Source of the DNA: Litoribrevibacter euphylliae
GTDB taxonomy: Bacteria > Pseudomonadota > Gammaproteobacteria > Pseudomonadales > Litoribrevibacteraceae
NCBI RefSeq assembly: GCF_042646085.1
Contig: NZ_JBHRSZ010000002.1
Location: forward strand, 372,001-436,000
Reading direction: 5' to 3'
Length of the DNA stretch: 64,000 nucleotides
Position numbers and translations under genes: made by a program. Numbering within the stretch: position 1 is the first letter of the stretch; each line of letters begins with the position of its first letter. The notes beneath the pieces are model-generated. The model made no database searches. It saw only the letters and a program-made list of their open reading frames with translations, and had not been told where the DNA came from. Shown piece by piece: positions 44,786 to 53,952 of this stretch.

Positions 44786-45832
44786 ATGTCATTATTGAGC
44801 ATCACTTCCCCTCATATGAATAAATCCAACGTGCGTAGCGTTGGATGGGTAATGACCCAGGTAATTCTGGCGACTGTACCTGCCATTTTGGCGATGACCT
44901 GGTATTTTGGCTGGGGCACGCTGATCAACATTAGCTTGGCCGTTATCGTTGCCCTACTTTCTGAAGCCTTTGCATTAAAACTTCGTAAGCGCCCAATGAG
45001 CTTCTATTTAAAAGACGGCTCAGCCATCGTTACCGCATTGTTACTTGCCTTGGCCTTGCCGACCTTCGCTCCATGGTGGTTAACCACGGTCGGGGTGGCT
45101 TTCGCAATTATTGTGGCTAAACACATGTATGGCGGCATGGGTTATAACCCATTTAACCCGGCTATGGTCGCGTATGCTTTGCTACTGGTTTCCTTCCCTG
45201 TGGATATGACCCAATGGTCTTTCCCAAATCACAGTTTTGTCTTGAGCTTCTCTGATACCTTTAGCCATATCTTTGGCTTATCTGTAGCCCACGATGGCTT
45301 AACCAGTGCGACGCCACTTGATGCTATGAAGCACAGTGCCGGTCAAACCTTGAACGAATTATTCGCATCGAAAGCCGCCCTACAGCCAGAAACGTTCGAA
45401 GCCTATCAAGTAGTTTCAGTGGCCTTCCTGTTAGGAGGCATTTACTTACTGGCACGTAAAATCTACACCTGGCATGCGCCAATTGGCATGTTAGCGGGAA
45501 TCGCAGTGATTGCGACCATTTTCCAAATTATTGACCCTGACAGCTATGCACCAGCCAGCTTCCATTTATTAACCGGCGCGACCATGTTGGGTGCCTTCTT
45601 CATTGTGACCGACCCGGTCACCAGCGCGACCAGCACAAAGGGCCGCTTAATCTTTGGTATTGGCGTTGGCATTTTGGTGTATTTGATCCGCACCTTTGGT
45701 AATTACCCTGACGCGGTAGCATTTGCCGTGTTACTGATGAACTTTGCATCGCCGTTTCTTGATCAGTACACCCAACCTCGAACCTATGGTCACCGCAAAG
45801 CGCGCTCCGGCCTGCCAAAGAAGAAGGATTAA
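44786..45832 (+). CDS. rnfD: Ion-translocating oxidoreductase complex subunit D
   Basis: Membrane subunit of 348 residues with about ten hydrophobic helices. The flavinylation Thr is in GLTSATPLDAMK, where FMN is attached covalently in homologues. It starts SPHMNKSNVRSVGWVM. It passes electrons within the Rnf complex. It starts seven bases after rnfC. Confidence 0.95.
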   Translation: MSLLSITSPHMNKSNVRSVGWVMTQVILATVPAILAMTWYFGWGTLINISLAVIVALLSEAFALKLRKRPMSFYLKDGSAIVTALLLALALPTFAPWWLTTVGVAFAIIVAKHMYGGMGYNPFNPAMVAYALLLVSFPVDMTQWSFPNHSFVLSFSDTFSHIFGLSVAHDGLTSATPLDAMKHSAGQTLNELFASKAALQPETFEAYQVVSVAFLLGGIYLLARKIYTWHAPIGMLAGIAVIATIFQIIDPDSYAPASFHLLTGATMLGAFFIVTDPVTSATSTKGRLIFGIGVGILVYLIRTFGNYPDAVAFAVLLMNFASPFLDQYTQPRTYGHRKARSGLPKKKD

Positions 45833-45835
45833 TCC

Positions 45836-46555
45836 ATGGATTCGTTGTTAATTGCTATTCGTAAAAACGCTATAGGTTTAGCCATATTCGCGGCAGTCAC
45901 CGCCGGACTGATCGCCGTCATTCAAGTAACGACCAAAGAAACCATTAGCCACAATATTCAACAAGCTCGCGTAAAAGCACTGCACGAAATTCTGCCTCGT
46001 GATCAACACGATAATGATTTGCTTGAAGATGCTTTCTGGGTCAACGGTAAGGCGTTAGGACTTACTCACCCGACAGAGGCTTTTATTGCTAGGAAAGACA
46101 ACCAAGCAGCGGTCTTCTTTTTCCCAGTGAAAGCACTCGAAGGATATACTGGCCCGATCAGCTTGGTAGTAGGCGTTAAACGCTCAGGAGAGCTGGCAGG
46201 TATTCGCGTCCTTCAGCATCAGGAAACACCGGGATTGGGTGACCAAATCGAGCTAAAGAAATCTGACTGGGTTCTGACCTTCAACGGTCGTTCTCTTAAC
46301 AACCCTGAAGACTCCGGCTGGAAAGTTAAAAAAGACGGCGGTCAATTTGACCAGTTCACTGGTGCAACCATTACACCGCGAACCATCGTTAAAGCAGTCC
46401 ATCAAACACTGAAAGCCTTCAAACAAAATAAACACCGTCTAATGAACATAGAAACACATCAAAGTATCGAAGGTGCAGAACCTGCGAATGTATTTGAAAT
46501 GACCTATGATCCAGACTTAGATTCTGCTGGCTCACAAAGCACCAAAGGAGAATAA
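45836..46555 (+). CDS. rnfG: Ion-translocating oxidoreductase complex subunit G
   Basis: Protein of 239 residues with one N-terminal membrane helix (about 10-30) and a periplasmic FMN-binding domain. The covalent FMN Thr is near residue 178 in FTGATITP. GVKRSGELAGIRVLQHQETP is the typical preceding block. It starts three bases after rnfD. The C-terminus has a short acidic extension. Confidence 0.95.
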   Translation: MDSLLIAIRKNAIGLAIFAAVTAGLIAVIQVTTKETISHNIQQARVKALHEILPRDQHDNDLLEDAFWVNGKALGLTHPTEAFIARKDNQAAVFFFPVKALEGYTGPISLVVGVKRSGELAGIRVLQHQETPGLGDQIELKKSDWVLTFNGRSLNNPEDSGWKVKKDGGQFDQFTGATITPRTIVKAVHQTLKAFKQNKHRLMNIETHQSIEGAEPANVFEMTYDPDLDSAGSQSTKGE

Positions 46556-46557
46556 CC

Positions 46558-47265
46558 ATGACAGACATGAAAAAAATCGTGGTCGATGGCCTTTGGAAAA
46601 ATAACCCGGCCACAGTTCAACTTTTAGGTCTTTGTCCGCTGTTGGCGGTAACAGGCTCGGTAGTTAACGCACTAGGTTTGGGCCTTGCAACTATTCTGGT
46701 TTTGGTCGGCTCTAACTTATCCGTTTCGCTGATTCGAAACTATGTCTCGGAAGCAGTTCGTCTTCCTGCATTCGTAATGATCATTGCCTCCTTCACCACG
46801 TCTGTAGAGCTTCTGATGCAAGCGTTCACTTACGAGCTCTATCAGATTCTAGGTATTTTTATCCCATTGATCGTAACCAACTGTGCCATTCTAGGCCGTG
46901 CTGATGCTTTTGCCTGTAAGAACCCGGTTCTGCCTTCTGTGATCGACGGTTTGATGATGGGCTTAGGCTTCACCGGCATCTTGATCTTATTAGGTGCAAT
47001 GCGTGAAATCATCGGTCTGGGTACCCTATTCTCAAACATGACCCTACTGTTTGGTAGCATGGCGGAGAACTGGACTGTTATCTTATTCGATGACTACAAA
47101 GGCATGCTATTCGCAATCCTACCGCCGGGAGCCTTCATTGGTTTAGGCTTGATTATCGCGGTTAAAAACATCATCGACGCGAAAATTAAAGAACGCGAAG
47201 AAGCAAATAAAGTCCACGTTGAGACCGGCTCCAAACGTGCTCGTGTGACCGGTACGATTTCTTAG
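46558..47265 (+). CDS. rnfE: Ion-translocating oxidoreductase complex subunit E
   Basis: Membrane protein of 235 residues, paralogous to RnfA, with six helices. The conserved cysteines in GLCPLLAV and VTNCAILG pair with those of RnfA at the shared cluster. A GGAG ribosome site lies before the ATG. It is the last rnf gene; nth follows after 47 bases. Confidence 0.95.
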   Translation: MTDMKKIVVDGLWKNNPATVQLLGLCPLLAVTGSVVNALGLGLATILVLVGSNLSVSLIRNYVSEAVRLPAFVMIIASFTTSVELLMQAFTYELYQILGIFIPLIVTNCAILGRADAFACKNPVLPSVIDGLMMGLGFTGILILLGAMREIIGLGTLFSNMTLLFGSMAENWTVILFDDYKGMLFAILPPGAFIGLGLIIAVKNIIDAKIKEREEANKVHVETGSKRARVTGTIS

Positions 47266-47312
47266 TACTCTCGCTCCTAAAAATTGCGTTCTTAATAGAT
47301 GACAGCTATCTG

Positions 47313-47948
47313 ATGAATAAAGAAAAACGTACCGAGATATTTACTCGACTCAGAGATCAGAACCCAAACCCTGTAACGGAGCTGGAATACAGCTCTCCGT
47401 TTGAGTTATTGCTGGCCGTTGCCCTCTCAGCTCAAGCCACCGATGTCAGTGTTAACAAAGCCACACGCAAACTCTTTCCGGTGGCTAACACGGCTCAATC
47501 AGTTTATGAATTGGGTGTTGAAGGCTTAAGTGAGTACATCAAGACCATTGGTCTGTACAACTCCAAAGCAAAAAACGCCATCGCCATGTGCAAGATCCTG
47601 ATCGAAAAATACGATGGTGAAGTACCAGAAACCCGCGAAGAGTTAGAAGCCCTACCGGGTGTTGGTCGCAAAACCGCTAACGTGGTATTGAACACCGCGT
47701 TTCGTCAAATCGCGATGGCCGTTGATACGCATATTTTTCGAGTTTCCAATCGGACAAAAATCGCTGCGGGTAAGAACGTTCGAGAAGTGGAAGATCGCCT
47801 AATTCGACTTGTCCCCAAAGACTTTTTGATGGATGCGCATCACTGGCTGATTCTTCATGGCCGATACGTGTGTACCGCACGCAAACCTAAGTGCACTGCC
47901 TGCATCATTGAAGATTTATGTGAATTCAAAGAAAAGACGAGTGAATAA
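47313..47948 (+). CDS. nth: Endonuclease III
   Basis: DNA glycosylase/AP lyase of 211 residues removing oxidised pyrimidines. The helix-hairpin-helix LPGVGRKTANVVL carries catalytic Lys120, and Asp138 is in VDTHIFR. The C-terminal 4Fe-4S cluster has Cys187, 194, 197 and 203 in the CX6CX2CX5C pattern. Location after rnfE is the classical gammaproteobacterial order. Confidence 0.97.
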   Translation: MNKEKRTEIFTRLRDQNPNPVTELEYSSPFELLLAVALSAQATDVSVNKATRKLFPVANTAQSVYELGVEGLSEYIKTIGLYNSKAKNAIAMCKILIEKYDGEVPETREELEALPGVGRKTANVVLNTAFRQIAMAVDTHIFRVSNRTKIAAGKNVREVEDRLIRLVPKDFLMDAHHWLILHGRYVCTARKPKCTACIIEDLCEFKEKTSE

Positions 47949-48057
47949 GTTTCTACTGAGTTTATTCGTTCTTTTTCCTATACTCATTCAGCAATTTAAG
48001 CCTGAGCATCAACCCAGAAGCTAATTTCCCAAAAATCAGTCTACTTGAGAGTTACAC

Positions 48058-48462
48058 ATGCGAATTCTTCACACCATGCTGCGCGTTGGCGACCTTGATC
48101 GTTCCATTGAGTTTTACACTAATGTTTTGGGCATGAACCTGATCCGTCGATCTGACAATGAACAATACAAATACACCTTGGCTTTTGTAGGCTATGGCAA
48201 TGAGAAAGACGGCGCAGTCATTGAGCTAACCTACAACTGGGGTGTCAGTGATTATGAGCATGGTGGCGCGTTCGGCCATATTGCCATCGAAACTGACGAT
48301 ATCTATGCCACCTGTGATGCCATCAAAGCCAAAGGCGGGACCGTGACACGCGAACCAGGCCCGGTGAAAGGCGGCACCACCGTTATTGCTTTTGTAAAAG
48401 ATCCAGACGGTTACAGCATCGAATTGATCAATAAGAAAGATGCAGGACAAGGGCTCGGTTAA
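48058..48462 (+). CDS. gloA: Lactoylglutathione lyase (glyoxalase I)
   Basis: Enzyme of 134 residues converting the methylglyoxal-glutathione hemithioacetal to S-lactoylglutathione. The four metal ligands are in place as in E. coli: His5, Glu56, His74 and Glu122. It is the short, nickel-type form. The end overlaps the rlmF start by 23 bases if rlmF starts at 48440. Confidence 0.96.
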   Translation: MRILHTMLRVGDLDRSIEFYTNVLGMNLIRRSDNEQYKYTLAFVGYGNEKDGAVIELTYNWGVSDYEHGGAFGHIAIETDDIYATCDAIKAKGGTVTREPGPVKGGTTVIAFVKDPDGYSIELINKKDAGQGLG

Positions 48463-49447
48463 GACAGTGTCTAAACATTCTAAACATAAGACGTCGTCTC
48501 AACCTAAAGCTGCACTCCACCCCAGAAACCCGCATTCCGGGCGCTACGATTTAAACGCGTTATGCCAAGTAAAACCTGAGCTAAAGAACTACCTAAAGCT
48601 CAACCCTCGAGGTGAGCAAACTGTCGATTTTGGCGACGATCAAGCGGTCAAGTGTCTGAATGCGGCGTTGCTAAAGCATCATTATCACATTGAGTTTTGG
48701 GATATTCCCAAAGGCTACTTGTGCCCACCGATTCCAGGTCGGGCTGACTACATTCACCATCTGGCCGATTTACTGAGTGAATCCAATCAAGGTAATTTAC
48801 CGACAGGCAAACACATTCACGGTCTCGACATAGGCACTGGTGCCAACGTAATTTATCCGCTTCTGGCTCATAAAAGTTATGGTTGGAAAATGACAGCCAG
48901 TGATATTGAAAAACCATCACTGGCATCCGCCGAAGCAATCCTTAAAGCCAATCAACTGCACAAATCCATTAAGCTGAAACACCAAGCTAACAAAGCTCAT
49001 ATTTTTGAAGGCGTTATTTCGGACACAGATCGCTTTCACTTTACGCTGTGTAATCCTCCTTTCCATACATCCGCACAAGAAGCGGCTGACGGCACGGATC
49101 GTAAATTACGTAATCTCAAGAAAAGCGCGATCAAGCAACAGGATCAAAAACCATCGACTCGCTTAAACTTTGGCGGACAACACAATGAGCTTTGGTGCGA
49201 AGGCGGTGAAGTCGGTTTCATCAAACAGATGATTAGAGAAAGTGTTCAATTTCAGAATCAATGCCTGTGGTTTACCTCATTAGTGGCTAAGAAAGAGCAT
49301 TTACCCGCCATTCACAGGGCATTGAAGAAACACAAAGTTGCTTACTTTAGAGAAGTAAAAATGGCGCAAGGCAATAAAATCAGCCGTTTCATCGCTTGGA
49401 CATTTCACCCAAAATCAGAACAGATCCATTGGTTTAGAGATCACTAG
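48440..49447 (+). CDS. rlmF: 23S rRNA (adenine-1618-N6)-methyltransferase
   Basis: SAM-dependent methyltransferase of up to 335 residues that methylates A1618 of 23S rRNA. ALHPRNPHSGRYDLNAL is the family N-terminus, GLDIGTGANVIYPLL binds SAM, and the N6-adenine motif is LCNPPFHTSA. Two starts are possible: ATG 48440, inside the end of gloA with AAGAAAG upstream, or GTG 48467 just after gloA; the conserved region begins later, so neither is excluded. It is probably co-transcribed with gloA. Confidence 0.93.
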   Translation: MQDKGSVKTVSKHSKHKTSSQPKAALHPRNPHSGRYDLNALCQVKPELKNYLKLNPRGEQTVDFGDDQAVKCLNAALLKHHYHIEFWDIPKGYLCPPIPGRADYIHHLADLLSESNQGNLPTGKHIHGLDIGTGANVIYPLLAHKSYGWKMTASDIEKPSLASAEAILKANQLHKSIKLKHQANKAHIFEGVISDTDRFHFTLCNPPFHTSAQEAADGTDRKLRNLKKSAIKQQDQKPSTRLNFGGQHNELWCEGGEVGFIKQMIRESVQFQNQCLWFTSLVAKKEHLPAIHRALKKHKVAYFREVKMAQGNKISRFIAWTFHPKSEQIHWFRDH

Positions 49448-49568
49448 AGAGTCTCTGAATAGATAAAATTCGTAGGAAATTAGGGAAGTCCCGGCTTTCT
49501 TTGTATAATCCTGAAAAATAAGCATTTATCTTTTACGTTATTCACTTCCAACCTTGAAACGGCATTGC

Positions 49569-50258
49569 ATGTCCAATACTACTGTATCTGTAACGACTGA
49601 AGCATCAGACTCGAAATCACCAAAAACCAAAGGTAATACCTACCATCACGGTGATTTAAAAGCGTCTCTTATTACTGCCGCCAGAACCATTCTTCAACGC
49701 GATGGTGCAGATGCGTTATCCCTACGCTCCATTGCGGCCGAAGTTGGTGTATCCCACATGGCGCCCTATTCTCACTTCAAGAATAAGAAAGAGTTGATTC
49801 AGGCAATCACTGCAGACGGTTTTCGCTCGTTAGCCACAGCGATGGAACAAGACAGTCAAGGTTTGCAGAAACCGGAAGAATTGATATTGGCTTATGGCAC
49901 ATCCTACTTGGAATTCGCGGTAAACAACCCTCAGTTGTATCGGATTATGTTAGGCCAGGTGGACTCACAAGGTCGCAGAAATCGAAAGGAAAACCCAAGC
50001 CAAGCACTTGAGCCAAAACTCTCTATTGAGCAGGACGGTTTCAGTGAAGGCCCTTATGCCTTGCTAAAGAATGCCTTTGCCAGCGTATATCAAGACGAAA
50101 CAATGATTAAAGCACAGGCCATTGGCGCCTGGTCTATCGTTCATGGCATGGCGGCATTGATTATCGAAGGCCATATCGACATACCGGAAGGTACTAGCTT
50201 AAAACAGTTCTTGGCCAAGGCGGCGCTTCGTGCCAGCCCCAACATTGAATTGATTTAG
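49569..50258 (+). CDS. TetR-family regulator
   Basis: Regulator of 229 residues: a disordered Ser/Thr-rich N-terminus, then TYHHGDLKASLITAA and the helix-turn-helix LSLRSIAAEVGVSHMAPYSH (about 50-70), then a helical domain similar to those of the TetR C-terminal 'WHG' group. The ATG at 49569 is preferred to a TTG at 49554. The target is unknown; the inverted repeats ahead of the CrtI-like operon 3.5 kb away are one candidate. Confidence 0.85.
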   Translation: MSNTTVSVTTEASDSKSPKTKGNTYHHGDLKASLITAARTILQRDGADALSLRSIAAEVGVSHMAPYSHFKNKKELIQAITADGFRSLATAMEQDSQGLQKPEELILAYGTSYLEFAVNNPQLYRIMLGQVDSQGRRNRKENPSQALEPKLSIEQDGFSEGPYALLKNAFASVYQDETMIKAQAIGAWSIVHGMAALIIEGHIDIPEGTSLKQFLAKAALRASPNIELI

Positions 50259-50263
50259 TAACT

Positions 50264-50283
50264 AAGGGAGAGAACTCTCCCTT
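50264..50283. terminator. Hairpin between converging TetR and FKBP genes
   Basis: AAGGGAGA pairs with TCTCCCTT around a GAAC loop. The following T-run is short, so it may act as a weak terminator for one or both of the convergent genes ending at 50258 and 50305. Confidence 0.5.
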
Positions 50284-50304
50284 CACAAGATCATGATCGC
50301 AGTG

Positions 50305-50778
50305 TTAGTTAATCGCGATCAATTCCACATCAAAGATCAGTAGCGATCCACCAGGAATGGCACCGACCGGGCGATCCCCATAAGCCAAGTGACTCGGGAT
50401 GCTCAAACGTGCTTTCTCACCCACCACCATTTTTTGAAGCCCTTCTGTCCAACCAGGAATCACTTGATTCAGAAAGAAGTCGATGGTCTGGCCACGATCC
50501 ACAGAGCTGTCGAAGACCGTGCCGTCGATCAACGTACCGTGGTAATGTACTGTCACTTTATTAGTAACGGAAGGATGTTCTGTCCCCGTGCCTTTACGCA
50601 AAACCTGATACAACATACCAGATTCTGTTTGTTCAACGTTTGAATCGTTCTTATGAAGGTCTATGTATTCCTGCCCTTTTTGAATATTAATCTGAGCTTG
50701 CTTCTTAGCGTTCTGGAATCGTCGGGTAAACATAAAGACCAAAAAGACAGTGACGACAATCACAAGTAAATTCATCAT
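50305..50778 (-). CDS. FKBP-type peptidyl-prolyl isomerase, membrane-anchored
   Basis: Protein of 157 residues: a hydrophobic N-terminal segment (about 3-18), a short charged linker and an FKBP domain (about 55-157) with VTVHYHGTLIDGTVFDSS, VIPGWTEGLQKM and IPGGSLLIFDVEL. The anchor suggests a periplasmic or membrane-bound foldase. The SD is in AAGGAAGG just upstream. It is the last gene before the CrtI-like/reductase operon, on the same strand but with its own promoter likely, since a terminator lies between. Confidence 0.9.
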   Translation of the reverse strand: MMNLLVIVVTVFLVFMFTRRFQNAKKQAQINIQKGQEYIDLHKNDSNVEQTESGMLYQVLRKGTGTEHPSVTNKVTVHYHGTLIDGTVFDSSVDRGQTIDFFLNQVIPGWTEGLQKMVVGEKARLSIPSHLAYGDRPVGAIPGGSLLIFDVELIAIN

Positions 50779-50890
50779 AAGGAAGGCTCCCGACGCTAAT
50801 AGCTAGTAATACAACAAAAATTACGGAAGCCGCATTGTATAGAACTAATGACTTCAGGGAAATGACATTGTCCGACAAAAGGGTTGAGAC

Positions 50891-50933
50891 AAAAAAGCCA
50901 ACACAGATGATTACTACCTTATCTGTGTTGGCT
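50891..50933 (-). terminator. Terminator of the flavoprotein-reductase operon
   Basis: A 13-base perfect stem (50896-50908 with 50921-50933) around a 12-base loop is followed on the minus strand by six U. It lies about 100 bases after the reductase stop at 51036. Confidence 0.85.
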
Positions 50934-51035
50934 AAAAAATACTGACTAAAAGGTGCTGCTTGAAACAGCACGGGAACCTTAAGAGTTACAAACCGTGAAG
51001 CCTCTGTTGTACGAGGCTACGGTAAAAAGACATCG

Positions 51036-52208
51036 TTAAACGACGATCTCAATGTCTTCAGTAGGAAACGCCACACACGAATGACACCAACCGTATTGGG
51101 CATCCGTCGAACGCAAATGCGCTTCCGGAGGATTAAACACCTGCCCCTTTGTGACTTTTACACGACAAAGGCTGCATTCGCCTGAGCGACACGCATTCTC
51201 GGTAGTAAAGCCGTTTCGCTCCATGCTGTTCAGCAAAGGCTCATCCACTCGCGCCTTAAATGTTCCTTTGCCTTTGATGGTGACATTTACTTCGTGCTCA
51301 GGGGCTAATCCTTCTGGCCAGCCTGCTAACGTTTCAGGGTTCTTTGGTGGCCCGTTACACTCAACACGTACTCGTTTAGCTTTTACATTCAGCAGTTCAA
51401 GTTGGGACTCACAAAACTCATGGAAGCTGGTTGGTCCACAGACATAAAACATCTTGCTTTGAACATCGCCCACCAAGTCTTCAATGACCTCCGCTTTTAG
51501 GTGACCAGTGCGGCCTTGATAACCTTCTGGCGGACGTGAAATTAACTTAGTCACTGTTAGAAACTCATGCGCCTTGTCCAAGGCTTTCAGTTCCTCATCA
51601 AAGATCACATCATCCACATAGCTTGAGCCGTAGATCAGATGGAATTTATAAGTAAGACCGCGATCAGCAATGTCTTTGATCATGCTACGCGCAGGTGCAA
51701 TACCAGAACCACCTGCAAGAAACACCAAATCATTCCCATGAAAAACCGGGTTGTGATAGAAAGTCCCCATAGGCCCGGTACTCTCAAACTGATCACCCAC
51801 CTTAACGCGATCCAAAAGGAAATGCGTCACATAGCCTTGTTCCACACGTTTGATCGTCAAATCGTAATAACCACGGGCCAACGGCGCGGAAGAAATGGCG
51901 TAAGGGCGTGCTGTTTCGACGCCATCAATGTTCACAAATAAATTGATGTACTGCCCGGCCTGAAAGGGTGGCAAAGGTAACCCGGTAGACACCAAACGAA
52001 AGGTTTTAGTACTTGGGGTATCTTCAATAATTTCAGCCACTTCGAGCGTCAAACGCTTAGGATGCAACTTGGCAATTGTACTTTCGACCTTACCCTTTTG
52101 CTCGGTGTAATCCGTGCCCGTTTTTTCTAATTCCGCTTTATGATCCAAGGCTTGTTGATAACCTTCGACGGCATGCAATACGTTCATTTCAGGTGAAGAG
52201 TTCGACAT
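51036..52208 (-). CDS. Flavin reductase with C-terminal 2Fe-2S domain
   Basis: Oxidoreductase of 390 residues. After an N-terminal helical stretch of about 50 residues not usual in the family comes an FNR fold: FAD motif RPYAISSAPL, nucleotide motif LAGGSGIAPARSM and the C-terminal VCGPTSFHEFCE. A plant-type 2Fe-2S ferredoxin domain (about 300-390) has CRSGECSLC and a final Cys in GWCHSC. Electrons should go from NAD(P)H through FAD to 2Fe-2S and then to a partner, most simply the flavoprotein encoded immediately upstream: the genes are two bases apart. Similar modular reductases serve oxygenases and desaturases. Confidence 0.88.
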   Translation of the reverse strand: MSNSSPEMNVLHAVEGYQQALDHKAELEKTGTDYTEQKGKVESTIAKLHPKRLTLEVAEIIEDTPSTKTFRLVSTGLPLPPFQAGQYINLFVNIDGVETARPYAISSAPLARGYYDLTIKRVEQGYVTHFLLDRVKVGDQFESTGPMGTFYHNPVFHGNDLVFLAGGSGIAPARSMIKDIADRGLTYKFHLIYGSSYVDDVIFDEELKALDKAHEFLTVTKLISRPPEGYQGRTGHLKAEVIEDLVGDVQSKMFYVCGPTSFHEFCESQLELLNVKAKRVRVECNGPPKNPETLAGWPEGLAPEHEVNVTIKGKGTFKARVDEPLLNSMERNGFTTENACRSGECSLCRVKVTKGQVFNPPEAHLRSTDAQYGWCHSCVAFPTEDIEIVV

Positions 52209-52210
52209 GA

Positions 52211-53779
52211 TTAAGCTCCCTCTGCTTCTGTGTTTAACACTTGTTCTGATGCCTGATTTTGTTGGGCTTCGGCGTGCTTTTTCTTAACTTTCTTAACCGC
52301 CGCGCGGCCCGTACTTTCACCAATCATATAAGTTGGCTGGAAACCGCCCATCCCATTCCAGCAGCCAGCCAATAACAAGCCATCAATGGCATTCATGCGC
52401 TCGCGGAATATTGGCCCATCCTGAGTGTTCTGCTGGAAACCATAGATAGCGCCCCCGGGGGTGTTGAGATAACGCATCATAGTCAGAGGCGTGCCCACTT
52501 CGAGCTCTTCAATGTTGTCACGAATCCCAGGAAAGACTCGTTCTGCGTGTTCAATTAAGTGATCTGCAAACTCGTATTTGGTCTTGGCATAGTCTTCCGG
52601 AGGAATAGACTCCCATGGCTCTCCGTATTGCAAGCAAAGTAACGACAAGGTGGTCTTACCTTCCGGTGCAAAGCTTGGGTCTTCAAAGTTGTAACAGGTC
52701 AGCATGGTATGCATCGGCGGTGTCATGCTCTGCATGTTCTTATGTGCAACTTCCTCATCACAACTGTCGATGATGAAGGTCGATGCTGCATTCACTCCGA
52801 TGTCTTGAGGCGAACAATCCAAACCAATATAAAGCACGAACGCAGAAGTCCCCAAACGACGAGACTTCATATCTTGAGCGGCTTGGATTGGCGGATGATC
52901 CGTATCCAACAATTCGTTAAAAGTATGAATCGGGCTGGAATTCGAAATTACGGAAGAACAACTGAAGGTCTCGCCATTCTCTGCAACAACAGCGGTGACC
53001 GCATCGTTTTCCGTTAAGATTTTCTTTGCTCCGCAGTTAAAACGAACTTCACCGCCCGCTTCCATAAAGGATTCCAACAAGGCGCTGGAAATTGCCTGTG
53101 AACCGCCTTTGATATGACACGGTTTGTAGGCAGCGTAGGAATAGATCATCACTGCCATATCCATGAACGGGATGTCTTTGGTCGGCATACCGATGTAACA
53201 CCAGTACGCAGCAATGATGGCCTTCAACTGTTCACTTTCAAAGAACTCATCCAACACCTCTTTGGTCGATTTCAGGCCGTATTTCACATAGTTCGGACAA
53301 GATGCCTTAAGCATGCTCTCATCATTTGCCTTCATAACACGAGGCATCATCATAAAGGCTTCCAGGCAGAGGGTTTCGCAGAGCTTCATATAACGAGCGA
53401 TGTTATCGGCCTCTGCAGGGAACTGGTCACTCAGAACCTCTATCAGCCCCTTCACACTGGCAGGTAAGGTCACATCAAACTCACCCGGCATCACAATGCG
53501 ATACAAAGAATGCTCTTGAACCACTTCCAAGCGATCCATAATGCCAAGTTTTTGGAAGATTTGACGAAGAATAAACGGCTTGTCGTCGGTTCCCATGCCA
53601 CTCAATTGGTGAAGAGCAACTTCAAATTCATAGTCACCTCGTACAAACGAAGTCGCACACCCACCAGGGATGTTATGCCTTTCTAAAAGAAGTGTGCGTG
53701 CACCGCCTCGTTGAGCAGCCACCGCGGCCGTCAAACCCGCGTTACCCGCACCAATCACGATCACATCAAAGTCGGTCAT
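52211..53779 (-). CDS. CrtI / retinol-saturase-like flavoprotein
   Basis: FAD protein of 522 residues. The N-terminal IVIGAGNAGLTAAVAAQRGG and RHNIPGGCATSF are the phytoene desaturase/saturase signature, with KGGSQAISSALLESF in the middle and LLAGCWNGMGG near the C-terminus as the second FAD contact. CrtI-type enzymes remove or add hydrogens at polyene or isoprenoid chains. No carotenoid genes are near, so the substrate is probably another lipid or terpenoid. The tail (about 500-522) is charged and of low complexity. It heads an operon with the reductase, preceded by inverted repeats. Confidence 0.82.
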   Translation of the reverse strand: MTDFDVIVIGAGNAGLTAAVAAQRGGARTLLLERHNIPGGCATSFVRGDYEFEVALHQLSGMGTDDKPFILRQIFQKLGIMDRLEVVQEHSLYRIVMPGEFDVTLPASVKGLIEVLSDQFPAEADNIARYMKLCETLCLEAFMMMPRVMKANDESMLKASCPNYVKYGLKSTKEVLDEFFESEQLKAIIAAYWCYIGMPTKDIPFMDMAVMIYSYAAYKPCHIKGGSQAISSALLESFMEAGGEVRFNCGAKKILTENDAVTAVVAENGETFSCSSVISNSSPIHTFNELLDTDHPPIQAAQDMKSRRLGTSAFVLYIGLDCSPQDIGVNAASTFIIDSCDEEVAHKNMQSMTPPMHTMLTCYNFEDPSFAPEGKTTLSLLCLQYGEPWESIPPEDYAKTKYEFADHLIEHAERVFPGIRDNIEELEVGTPLTMMRYLNTPGGAIYGFQQNTQDGPIFRERMNAIDGLLLAGCWNGMGGFQPTYMIGESTGRAAVKKVKKKHAEAQQNQASEQVLNTEAEGA

Positions 53780-53832
53780 CGGTTTGCCCTCATACGTTTC
53801 TTGTTATTTTGTTTCAATCAACATGAGCAACC

Positions 53833-53858
53833 TTACAAAGTAAAGTTTACATTGTAAA
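53833..53858. promoter_or_regulatory. Inverted repeats upstream of the CrtI-like operon
   Basis: TTTACATTGTAAA at 53846-53858 is a perfect 6-1-6 inverted repeat. Just beside it TTACAAAGTAA (53833-53843) repeats the TTAC/GTAA arms. The pair lies 54-79 bases ahead of the flavoprotein start, where a repressor would act, and suits a TetR-type dimer pair. Confidence 0.55.
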
Positions 53859-53900
53859 GTTAATAATTAATGTTTCGAGTAAATAGTTTCAGGCAATAAA

Positions 53901-53924
53901 AATCCCGATACGAAGATCGGGATT
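53901..53924 (-). terminator. Terminator of the cvfB-like gene
   Basis: AATCCCGAT pairs with ATCGGGATT around a six-base loop and is followed by TTTTTATT on the minus strand, about 28 bases past the stop at 53953. Confidence 0.85.
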
Positions 53925-53952
53925 GAAAGAGAAGAACCGAAAAGATTACGGA

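Noticed and set aside
50705..50971. 88-codon minus-strand frame upstream of and overlapping the FKBP gene
   Set aside because: Runs across the operon terminator hairpin; the Cys-rich end is a frame shift of FKBP codons.
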